Source: Bryobacteraceae bacterium (GTDB lineage: Bacteria > Acidobacteriota > Terriglobia > Bryobacterales > Bryobacteraceae). Taken from it: 14,279 nt of DNA. This document shows, piece by piece, positions 8,035 through 14,256 of the stretch. The stretch spans positions 1 to 14,279 of the forward strand of contig JADGHK010000020.1 in NCBI GenBank assembly GCA_019686145.1, written 5' to 3'. Both the position numbers and the translations under genes were made by a program. The notes beneath the pieces are model-generated. The model was not told where the DNA came from. It did no database searches and was given only the letters and a program-made list of their open reading frames with translations. How positions within the stretch are numbered: position 1 is the stretch's first letter; every line of letters begins with the position of its first letter.

Positions 8035-9779
8035 CGATCTAGGCGGATTTGAGATTGAACTTGTAACTCTGCTGTCGTAGTTTGCATCGGCCCCACCATT
8101 ATTTGCTTACTCGATGCGAGACGTTCGTGGAAGCGGGGATCCTCTGCCCAAAGTACGCCGCCGGCATACGCGATCACCCGATATACGCCGGGCAGGAGAT
8201 TCGAAAAGGTCAGATGGCCTTCTGCGTCAGTCTTGGCTTCACGAATCCCGGTCACAGTCAACAAGAGCACCTCCTCATCAACCGGTTCCCTCGCGAGAAT
8301 CACGCTCGCGCCGGCAGCCGGCCGAATGCCATCCTTGACTATGAGTGCGATGGAGGAGCTTGCGGGAGCGACTACTATGTCCACCGTGTGCGCGGTGGCA
8401 GTACCGACTTCAACGACGCTGTGATCGACCTTGGAACCGTTGTAACGTATCTCCGCAACCTGATAACCGGCGAGCCCTGAGAGAAACACCTCGTACTTCT
8501 GCGGGTAGACACCACTGATCGTGAAATGTCCGTCTGAAGGCCGCACCGGAGCAATGAACCCCGGTACATCGGGCAGCAATTGGCGCAACGGCCTAAGAAT
8601 CACCCGCAGATTCTCGCCTGGTGGCAGCGGCCGATTCCCGCCTTGTTCTTCCACCTTGCGGACGGAGCCCTTGACGACCAGTCCTTTGCTGAGAAACAAG
8701 TCCAACCCGTCCTGGTTCCGATCGCTGATGTGGACCGGCAGCGCCGCAGCCTGGCGCTGCGGTCCCGACGTGCTCGCCGTCAGCCAGTATGTTCCCGGCG
8801 GAATATTGTCGATCTGGAATTCGGAACCGATCTTAACGGCTCCCCTTGCGAGGATCCTCTGGCCACCTCCGAACCGGTTCATATCCAGGTGAACCAGAGC
8901 GAGCTGCGCCTCGGCGCTTTCGGCAGTGCTTTCATCGCCAACGACACGTCCCCGGACGCGGGGCAGGCGGATCTTTTTGATACTCAGCTTGAGATCCTGC
9001 ACACCACTGCCCTCCAGCACTGTTACTGGAATCGCCTCTTCAACCCGTGGGGAATCGGGATACCAAGCCCGATAGCCCATGAGCACATCCTCTGGAAACT
9101 CGGAGCCGGATTTCGGTGCTTCGACGATGGCGCTTTGGGGCTCTCGCACCTCGAGATAGTAATCCCCTGGATCGAGACGCGTAAGGGCGAACCGCCCTTG
9201 TTCATCCGTCGTCGACTGGGCCTCCACGACCAGTGCTCTGGTCGGACCGGCGGACCGGTAACGCTGCGCGAGGACAACTCGTCCCCGCACCGGAGCCCCG
9301 CTGTCCCGGTCCGTCACTTGCCCGGAAATGCCGGCGCTGGGGACCAGACGAACCAAGATGTCCGGTACGGAAGATCCCGATTTGAGCACGTACGTGTTCG
9401 CCGGCCCGATTCCCTTAAAGGGCATCGCATAGCCTGCAGCGTCGACAAAGAGATGAAAACTGGCAGGAACCTGAAGTCGAAAGTGGAAAGACCCATCAGA
9501 ACCTGTGAGAACGGCGAACCGCTCTGCCTTCGGGTCCTGGTTCTCGGTGGGCTGTGCTTGGAGGGCGTGCTGCAAGCTCATGTTGCGCGACCGGTCAAAG
9601 CGAGCGACAACGATACGCGCTCCTGCCACTGGCAAACCGCTCAGGGCGTCCACGACCTTACCCCGCACCGTAGCAATGTTACTTTCCTGCGAATACAGGC
9701 TGAAGATCGCAAGGAACCACGCGGCAAACCTCGCTTGTCTTAGAGATCCAACTGCGAGCATACGGCGAGTAACCTCCAT
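8031..9779 (-). CDS. Secreted protein of repeated carboxypeptidase-regulatory-like (Ig-like beta) modules
   Basis: The frame opens at 9866, but its first 29 codons lie inside the upstream gene. The chosen start is ATG 9779 (582 residues), 22 bp after that gene's stop. ATG 9761 is an alternative, with GGAGG eleven bases upstream. An arginine-containing n-region and the hydrophobic stretch AAWFLAIFSLYS look like a signal peptide. About five beta-sandwich modules follow, with hallmark openings: VRGKVVDALSGLPVAGARI (~38), ISGQVTDRDSGAPVRGRVV (~151), VRGRVVGDES (~275), VKGSVRK (~369) and a last one at ~476-571. The GSFHFRL / GRFALTRLDPGDYYLEV / GHLTFSNLLPGVYRVIAY ends are typical of CarboxypepD_reg-like (PF13620-type) domains. 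No peptidase or TonB-receptor part is present. It is likely exported and structural or binding. Its stop overlaps the glycosyltransferase start by four bases. Confidence 0.8.
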   Translation of the reverse strand: MEVTRRMLAVGSLRQARFAAWFLAIFSLYSQESNIATVRGKVVDALSGLPVAGARIVVARFDRSRNMSLQHALQAQPTENQDPKAERFAVLTGSDGSFHFRLQVPASFHLFVDAAGYAMPFKGIGPANTYVLKSGSSVPDILVRLVPSAGISGQVTDRDSGAPVRGRVVLAQRYRSAGPTRALVVEAQSTTDEQGRFALTRLDPGDYYLEVREPQSAIVEAPKSGSEFPEDVLMGYRAWYPDSPRVEEAIPVTVLEGSGVQDLKLSIKKIRLPRVRGRVVGDESTAESAEAQLALVHLDMNRFGGGQRILARGAVKIGSEFQIDNIPPGTYWLTASTSGPQRQAAALPVHISDRNQDGLDLFLSKGLVVKGSVRKVEEQGGNRPLPPGENLRVILRPLRQLLPDVPGFIAPVRPSDGHFTISGVYPQKYEVFLSGLAGYQVAEIRYNGSKVDHSVVEVGTATAHTVDIVVAPASSSIALIVKDGIRPAAGASVILAREPVDEEVLLLTVTGIREAKTDAEGHLTFSNLLPGVYRVIAYAGGVLWAEDPRFHERLASSKQIMVGPMQTTTAELQVQSQIRLDR

Positions 9780-9801
9780 CACACAGGGGGTCTCAAACGC
9801 C

Positions 9802-10641
9802 CTACAGAAGTGCGCTCGTCCGATAACACGATCCGCCGTTCGCGCCCATGTCCAGAAGCCAAACATTCGTGAAACCCCTGGCTTCCATTAATTCGCCTAC
9901 TAATATGCAGGCACCGAAGTCCACCGAAGAGCAGTCCATGATTATGTCCTGCGACTTTCGTAAGATTTCAATTTCAACCCGTGCGCCCAGTTCGTCTCTT
10001 GGAATGTTCAAAGCTCCAGATACATGCCGTCGTTGGAAGCGCTCTCGATCCTGCACGTCTAGGACAAGCGAAGAACGGAGCCGTTGGTCCACCTCTGATG
10101 TACTAAGAAGCTGGACAGAGCTAGGCGCGGCGGGGGGACGATACGGTTTTGCAAGTGCGTGCTCTTTCCCCTTAACACTACGTCGCAATGCATCTTCCAT
10201 GACGTCATCCAAGCGACCAACCCAAATACCGCTTACCGTTCCTTCCTCGACAAGAACGACAGTGGGCGTCCAAGCAATCCCTAGGGAAGCGGCGGCGCCT
10301 ACACGAATCTCATCGGAACCCGCGACTGCAGTTGCGACCCCGCTTGGGACTTCACGGCCTCTTGGTGAAACAAGAACGACAGGGAGGCCAAGGCCGTGCG
10401 CGAAATCAATGAGGCTACGATGGAAATCAACACTTTTGAGGGAGTGAGGGCAGCGGTCCGAAGTCGCGATCAATAGGACCCGCGGCCCCAGAGCTTGGAT
10501 GGTACTGTCGGGCAGGGGATCGCCAAATCCTATCGGTATCGGGACGGTTGGTCTGATGCGCCAAGTGACCACTCGTAAACCTTGAGAAATGCCATAGGCG
10601 AGAAGTACGATTAAGATGACATTAACAATGATTTTGCGCAT
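9802..10641 (-). CDS. Membrane-anchored thioredoxin-fold/rhodanese fusion protein
   Basis: This 279-residue protein is not a known named gene. Residues 4-22 form one N-terminal membrane segment, so the rest probably faces the periplasm. Residues ~50-150 read as a thioredoxin-like fold: VLLIATSDRCPHSLKS puts Cys64 in a CxxS (C-P-H-S) site, and WTPTVVLV (124-131) supplies the expected cis-proline. Residues ~178-265 resemble a rhodanese domain: VLDVQDRERFQRRHVSGALNIP (193-214), then DCSSVDFGAC with candidate catalytic Cys237, then GFTNVWLLDMGA. The thioredoxin half lacks the second cysteine of a classical CxxC, which suggests a monothiol or mixed-disulfide mechanism rather than ordinary oxidase activity. 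ATG 10641 follows the previous stop with one intervening base (TGAAATG), so coupling is likely. A role in cysteine chemistry of the operon's peptide is inference. Confidence 0.7.
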   Translation of the reverse strand: MRKIIVNVILIVLLAYGISQGLRVVTWRIRPTVPIPIGFGDPLPDSTIQALGPRVLLIATSDRCPHSLKSVDFHRSLIDFAHGLGLPVVLVSPRGREVPSGVATAVAGSDEIRVGAAASLGIAWTPTVVLVEEGTVSGIWVGRLDDVMEDALRRSVKGKEHALAKPYRPPAAPSSVQLLSTSEVDQRLRSSLVLDVQDRERFQRRHVSGALNIPRDELGARVEIEILRKSQDIIMDCSSVDFGACILVGELMEARGFTNVWLLDMGANGGSCYRTSALL

Positions 10642-10642
10642 T

Positions 10643-11107
10643 TCAGTGCTTTACGGAGAGCGTCGTTAAGTCTTTTCTGTGGTCCGGACGATTGGCCAGG
10701 AGCACCTTGCCGCTTTGGTTGGAACCTATAACAAAATAGAAAAAAAGTTTGCCTTCACGCTCTACCTGTTTCGCGCGGTTATCGGGAGCAATCCGCCATC
10801 TTGATGCACAGCCTTGAACAGTCGTCCAGATGGCTTCATCGGGCGCTTCCAGAACACGAACCGCAGTTAGCCTGCCCTGAGTGTCAAACCTTACTAAGAC
10901 CACCGCGACACCCTCCCGTCGGGCAATTAGTGAAGAGCTAGGGTATTCCGGAATGCAACTGTGCGTGGTGAGATCCCACAACCTACCGAACGGCAAGTGA
11001 TCCAGCTGCGCATCCCTTTCTCCACGCCTGCAGCCCGATAGGACACTAAGCACCCAGACGGCTGAAAGAAAGAGACACACCAGCGGATTGGCGATCCAGC
11101 AACGCAT
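10643..11107 (-). CDS. Lipoprotein with a stand-alone TonB C-terminal-like domain
   Basis: The frame is open to GTG 11170, but ATG 11107 gives a clean lipoprotein signal: a short basic start, a hydrophobic core and an LSGC lipobox with Cys26. That makes 154 residues. Residues ~55-126 follow the TonB-C (PF03544-type) plan: YPSSSLIARREGVAVVLVRF, DTQGRLTAVRVLEAP, then SRWRIAP where TonB proteins have kWrFkP, and a final FFYFV strand. The usual TonB transmembrane anchor and proline-rich linker are missing; a lipid anchor replaces them. Such isolated domains are common in acidobacterial and Bacteroidota envelope proteins and need not drive TonB-dependent transport. Two further cysteines (51 and 100) lie outside the signal. 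The gene is 111 bp downstream of the peptide gene and one base upstream of the thioredoxin/rhodanese gene. Confidence 0.65.
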   Translation of the reverse strand: MRCWIANPLVCLFLSAVWVLSVLSGCRRGERDAQLDHLPFGRLWDLTTHSCIPEYPSSSLIARREGVAVVLVRFDTQGRLTAVRVLEAPDEAIWTTVQGCASRWRIAPDNRAKQVEREGKLFFYFVIGSNQSGKVLLANRPDHRKDLTTLSVKH

Positions 11108-11218
11108 AACAAGTTCACGCTTGCAAGAAAGAACTCCCAAGCTTGCCGCGGCAGGTCGCCGAAATAGCACTTGTTACACGCCCTTTCCCAAGTAGGTTAT
11201 CTCGGCGACCCGCTAAAC

Positions 11219-11458
11219 CTACGAAAGTGGTGGGCAGTAATTCCAAACCACGCAAAACGTACCCAAACCATCATCTTGGCAGACATAATATCCACCAAGG
11301 TTGCTGTAATCGGGCCTACAATAACCGCTGCTGCATATCGTGCAATAAGCACGTGCAGTCTGAGGAGGATCATCGAGAGCGTAGAGAGCAACCCCCAGCG
11401 GTACCGCCAACGTGAGGTTCAGAAGAGTTCTTGACGTTATCGATAGTGGTTTTGGCAT
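11219..11458 (-). CDS. Small secreted six-cysteine peptide precursor
   Basis: This 79-residue protein is not recognised. Residues 1-10 are short and basic, and residues 11-28 are hydrophobic. An A-R-A site (35-37) would let signal peptidase I release a mature peptide of about 42 residues beginning YCTIC. That peptide carries six cysteines (39, 42, 47, 60, 69, 75), spaced C-x2-C-x4-C-x12-C-x8-C-x5-C, plus many Tyr and Gly residues and a C-terminal PPLS. Even cysteine number and export suggest up to three disulfides. The start is well supported: GGAG lies six bases before ATG 11458. It is the first convincing gene after a promoter with a perfect -35, and is followed by the lipoprotein, thioredoxin/rhodanese, repeat-protein and glycosyltransferase genes. 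It could be a peptide signal, toxin, bacteriocin-like product or structural peptide; sequence alone does not choose. Confidence 0.65.
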   Translation of the reverse strand: MPKPLSITSRTLLNLTLAVPLGVALYALDDPPQTARAYCTICSSGYCRPDYSNLGGYYVCQDDGLGTFCVVWNYCPPLS

Positions 11459-11468
11459 GCTTCACTCC
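11459..11468 (-). promoter_or_regulatory. Strong ribosome binding site of the cysteine-rich peptide gene
   Basis: ACGGAG precedes ATG 11458 with GGAG (11468-11465) at a six-base spacing. This is among the best Shine-Dalgarno sequences in the window and supports the short ORF as a translated gene. Confidence 0.65.
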
Positions 11469-11493
11469 GTTCGTTATCCTAAGGTTTCAAGTT

Positions 11494-11634
11494 CTAAGTC
11501 CACGATTCCATACTGATGATGCGGGAAGCGTCGGCAATCGACACAGCGGAGCCGGTTATTGTGGTGTCCTGAGCTGCTATTTGTATAAGAGCGAGGTAAG
11601 CTTCTCTGAAAAATGCCCCCACCGTACTTACCAT
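11494..11634 (-). CDS. Possible 46-residue leader ORF upstream of the peptide gene
   Basis: ATG 11634 is preceded by GAGAG at six bases and lies about 15 bases downstream of the transcription start expected from the promoter at 11684-11656. The ORF ends 35 bases before the six-cysteine peptide gene. The product begins MVSTVGAFFREAYLALIQIA and has no cysteine and no clear signal peptide. The frame extends upstream to 11742, but that part contains the promoter and is unlikely to be translated. No homologue is recognised. It may be a real small protein, a leader peptide or chance; the evidence is position and a weak ribosome site only. Confidence 0.3.
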   Translation of the reverse strand: MVSTVGAFFREAYLALIQIAAQDTTITGSAVSIADASRIISMESWT

Positions 11635-11655
11635 TGTGAACTCTCGGACTTGGTT

Positions 11656-11684
11656 AAAGTACATCAGATGCTCCGAGCTGTCAA
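11656..11684 (-). promoter_or_regulatory. Sigma70-type promoter for the peptide operon
   Basis: Read leftward, a perfect -35 TTGACA (11684-11679) is followed by an ideal 17-base spacer and the -10 hexamer TACTTT (11661-11656), which keeps the first, second and last consensus bases. Transcription would begin near 11649. It points at the possible leader ORF and the cysteine-rich peptide gene. The surrounding ~400 bases are visibly more AT-rich than their flanks. Confidence 0.55.
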
Positions 11685-11742
11685 GTCCCAGGGACGGTTT
11701 GCAAGGAAGATTTTTTGGGCGGGGACACTTCAAAATCGGCAA

Positions 11743-11958
11743 TTGCCGGGAAATGTTACTGACCGTTTGTAGAGTATAGCGACGCGTTTTCTCCGGTGGT
11801 TGGTGAGAATTAGGTCCATTTCAAGGACAACACTTAGCAAGCGGCGACATTTCTTCTTTTTCGGGTGCCGGCCTTGTGGGCCTTCGTCGTCTCGGGCGAG
11901 AAGGCGCGCGCGGAAACGGGTGTGGCTGCGGTCTCCGACATTGTGGCCGGACGTCGTT
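11743..11958. other. Non-coding interval between the broken secreted gene and the operon promoter
   Basis: No convincing gene is seen. A 35-codon leftward ORF (11941-11834) with a Lys/Arg-rich end (KAGTRKRRNV) lacks a ribosome binding site. Small palindromes are present (GGCC-CACAA-GGCC and GCCTTC...GAAGGC in 11870-11920) but no T-run follows them leftward. Confidence 0.4.
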
Positions 11959-12903
11959 CTAAATCAATAGGTGCTGGATCAACGCTGAGTACGATTCGGC
12001 GCGGATGCCGGTCGCTTTTGTTAGCAAATTCTCAATTCCGGACTGCAAGCGTGTCCGATCCAGCCCTGCATTCAAAAGCGCGTTGATTGCGTCTCTGTCA
12101 GACTGAAAGGCTGGATTTCGGAGAGCCTGCACTGCGGGAACGTTGGGCGAGTACTTGGGGCCGATTCCGGTGATCAGAACAACGTTTGCCTCCATCGATA
12201 GATGCTTGTTGACCTCTTGCCGCAGCCAATCCGACAGCTCGATCTCCGAGGATTGGAAGACGGCCTCGTCCGGAACATAGCCGGCTTCGCCGGGAAGAGG
12301 CTTGTGCCCGACGAAGAACAACCGAACGAGGCCGGGACGCGCTTGAGACTGTACGACGAACCCATCTTGAGAAGCACCGGGCACGAGTCGCCGACTGCTG
12401 TCACGATCCAGCGCGTCTCGGCCGAAGAACACGCTCGAAGGGCGGCTTGGAACGCTCGATATTGTAAGCGCTCCAATAACCGGGTGCACGGGCACAGCTT
12501 ACAGGTCCGAACGAATCAAGCCAGAAGATCTGGATCCACTGCTTCGCCTCGGGCGCGTTCGTGATCTTGTATTCGTAAGTAGAGCCATCGGGATTGTTGC
12601 GGACGCTACAGTTGACGATCGGCCGGACGTGAACTCGTCGTGTGATCGCAATTGGAATTGTCTCGCCTCCCCGCCTCCTCGCCCCCTCCACGACCAAATC
12701 GCCGGCCTCGTCGAGCCGGACGCTGTCGTCCTGAGAGCGAGTAAGTTCCGGCTGCTTCGTCCCCAGGACTCGTGAAACAACCCGGAGCGGCGATTCTGAT
12801 TGCTTCTGATGTTGGGCCATATCAAAGAAGGGGCAGGAATCAGCACGACAGCAAGTGTCACTAAGCAGTATCCGACCGCGAGAAGGTTAGTCGTCTGTGA
12901 CAT
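11959..12903 (-). pseudogene. Frameshifted gene for a secreted protein of unknown function
   Basis: Three leftward frames join into one sensible protein of about 310 residues. The first gives a start and signal peptide (MSQTTNLLAVGYCLVTLAVV...IPA) from ATG 12903, behind the ribosome site GGGAGGG at six bases. At the C4 run 12833-12830 the frame breaks; one more C would give IPAPFFDMAQHQK and continue in the frame that runs to 12401. That frame carries a TYEYKITNAPEAKQWIQIF segment. A second break lies near 12421-12440, where an extra base shifts into the frame ending at 11959 (FFGRDALDR, then DGFVVQSQARPGLVRLFFVG). The middle resembles secreted beta-sandwich proteins of the pattern Y-x-Y-x-(I/V)-x-N followed by G-F-x-(V/L)-x-S; no named family is recognised. 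Sequencing error is the alternative explanation. Confidence 0.6.
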
Positions 12904-12916
12904 TGATTACCCTCCC
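12904..12916 (-). promoter_or_regulatory. Strong ribosome binding site of the broken secreted gene
   Basis: GGGAGGG (12916-12910) lies six bases before ATG 12903. It fixes the original start and shows that the short ORF with the signal peptide is the true N-terminus of the frameshifted gene. Confidence 0.65.
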
Positions 12917-13046
12917 ATGCCCGTCCATTTCCGCAACTTCGGCAACTACGGCTTCTGGTTTGAATATGGGTTCGAAATGCCCCACAGAAGGCCCTGGCCT
13001 GTCCCATTCCTGGCGGGAGTTCGAAATGAAGTCGCTCCTCAGGCGC

Positions 13047-13157
13047 GGCGCGCTCGGACAGGCCGCCCCACGCGTTCGCCTCGGTGCGCCAGGCGATGCG
13101 GCGGAACAGGAACTGCTTGTGGTCGGATCGGGACGGCTCGCCCAAGACCTCGCGGTA
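13047..13157 (-). pseudogene. DUF2924-family remnant
   Basis: An in-frame segment of 37 codons reads YREVLGEPSRSD, then HKQFLFRRIAWR, then TEANAWGGLSERA. This follows the DUF2924 core (W/Y-R-E-L-F-G-E, then a basic FL-RRIAWR helix, then A-x-GGLSERA). It is bounded upstream by a TAG (13160-13158), and after SERA the frame diverges from the family, so only a fragment survives. DUF2924 proteins are usually encoded next to large serine recombinases of integrated elements; none is visible here. It is probably the relic of a departed or decayed mobile element. The family call rests on remembered motifs and was not searched. Confidence 0.5.
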
Positions 13158-13426
13158 CTATTCGCCGCGCGGTTTCGGATCGTCCGGCTTGAGGCTGGAC
13201 AGCCCTCACGATGCTGTTAGCCAATTCCTGGTTTCTCCCGGAGACGGGGAGAATACAGCCTCCGGCAAATGCCGCTGGCTCCTGTGGTGTTGCCCGGCAC
13301 GATCATCTCGCGATTCGGAAGGCGTGTTTCTAAATCGAGTTCGACGGGAGCCAAGTAGATTGCGCACCGAAGGGCTCCAAATGTGAATCGGTCCGGCGGC
13401 GATGGGGGAGTCGGCGCGGGCCGGCT
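13158..13426. other. Interval without a recognisable gene
   Basis: All leftward frames are broken by stops, and no ribosome site or family motif is seen. It probably consists of decayed sequence linking the VWFA remnant with the DUF2924 remnant. A GGCCGGC palindrome follows the VWFA stop. Confidence 0.45.
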
Positions 13427-14083
13427 TCAGCGGGCGGCGTAATAGCCGGTACGAGCTCGGACCAGAGCGCGTGGATAATCGCGCTGCCTCGCTGGTGAGA
13501 GCCGAACGGTCAAGCGATGAAACACTGTTCCACTGGTCTCAGTGTCTGCGTAAAAGCCAAGTAAGTATCGCGAGCGAATGCGTTCGAGCATCTCCCCCAG
13601 GAAGTCCTCCCGCTCTCGCCGGTTTGTCATCTCGCCGCCAGTCTCGGCGACAATCCGTTCCATCGAGAGGTAGACATGCTTGGGGGGAGGTAATTGCCGG
13701 TCGTCGGTAATGGGAGGGACGCCTGGAATCGGCAGCCCCAATCGAGTGATGCGCCGCCTGCCGGCTGGCTCGCGCGTGTTGATTACAACAGCATTGGCGA
13801 CCGCATTGGATTCCAGCAGTTCGGTTATAACAGTGTGAGCTTTGGATTTCGAGTTTGATTCCTTGTCGTCGGTGACGGCGAGAACCGCCCGGCGCCGGTT
13901 TGGAACAGCCCTTCCCTCGGCACGGAAGAGATGGGCAGCGGTCACCAGCGCATCGTACAGACGCGTTCCTTGCTCAAGTCTCGATGTGTGCTCCACGGCG
14001 CGCTCTGCCGCTTCCACGTCGCTGACGACTTCGGTAGTGTGGGTTCGGATTGGAACGGGGGCATCACTGTCGGCGGTTCGCAT
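13427..14083 (-). pseudogene. VWFA-related (acidobacterial) protein, C-terminal half only
   Basis: The open segment (218 codons from 14083) matches the second half of acidobacterial VWFA-related proteins (TIGR03436 type). GTRLYDALVTAAHLF (~59-73) sits where a VWA fold carries its metal-site threonine, followed by the RRAVLAVTDDKES strand (~84-96). After it come SMERIVAETGGEM, LERIRSRYLLGFYAD and RARTGYYAAR at the end. The first half, with the DxSxS metal motif and the N-terminal VTGL/DDF region, is absent. An in-frame TGA lies four codons before ATG 14083, which has no ribosome site. Frames upstream (e.g. ALSEACAFGLTLVDA around 14082-14125) look like older coding material shifted out of frame. 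Intact members are exported proteins of unclear role. It is most likely a truncated, non-functional gene. Confidence 0.75.
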
Positions 14084-14200
14084 CCACGAGCGTCAGCCCG
14101 AAGGCACACGCTTCCGACAAAGCGTTCAGGACAATGGGCGGCGACCACAGATTCCTACAGGAGCGCCGGGACAACGGGAAGCTAGTAGCACCCCAGATTG

Positions 14201-14246
14201 AGGCGGGCGGCTAGGCGGGCGACTTGCCCGTCCGCCCTAGCCCCCG
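14201..14246 (-). terminator. Strong GC-rich hairpin, probable 3' end of the edge gene
   Basis: GGCTAGG (14209-14215) pairs with CCTAGCC (14236-14242), inside it CGGGC (14216-14220) pairs with GCCCG (14226-14230) around a GACTT loop, and an outer CGGG/CCCG adds four pairs. That is about 16 pairs, with a five-base bulge and one bulged C. It begins about 10 bases after the stop of the leftward edge gene. No T-run follows, so intrinsic termination is uncertain. Confidence 0.45.
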
Positions 14247-14256
14247 CGTGGCTCTA

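Noticed and set aside
8580..9743. Rightward ORF of 387 codons opposite the repeat-protein gene
   Set aside because: Antisense shadow; the leftward frame has a signal peptide and repeated beta-module hallmarks, while this one has no recognisable motif.
9780..9866. N-terminal extension of the repeat-protein gene
   Set aside because: It would overlap the thioredoxin/rhodanese gene and place 29 non-signal residues before a good signal peptide; ATG 9779 or 9761 fits better.
11108..11170. GTG start for the TonB-C-like lipoprotein
   Set aside because: It would bury the lipoprotein signal 21 residues into the protein; ATG 11107 places the lipobox Cys at residue 26.
11834..11941. Leftward 35-codon ORF with a basic C-terminus
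   Set aside because: No ribosome binding site, no recognised homologue and very short; kept only as a note on the intergenic interval.
12800..13192. Rightward ORF containing VHFRNFGNYGFWFEYGFEM
   Set aside because: It lies opposite the ribosome site and signal peptide of the broken gene and opposite the DUF2924 remnant, and has no ribosome site of its own; judged a shadow.
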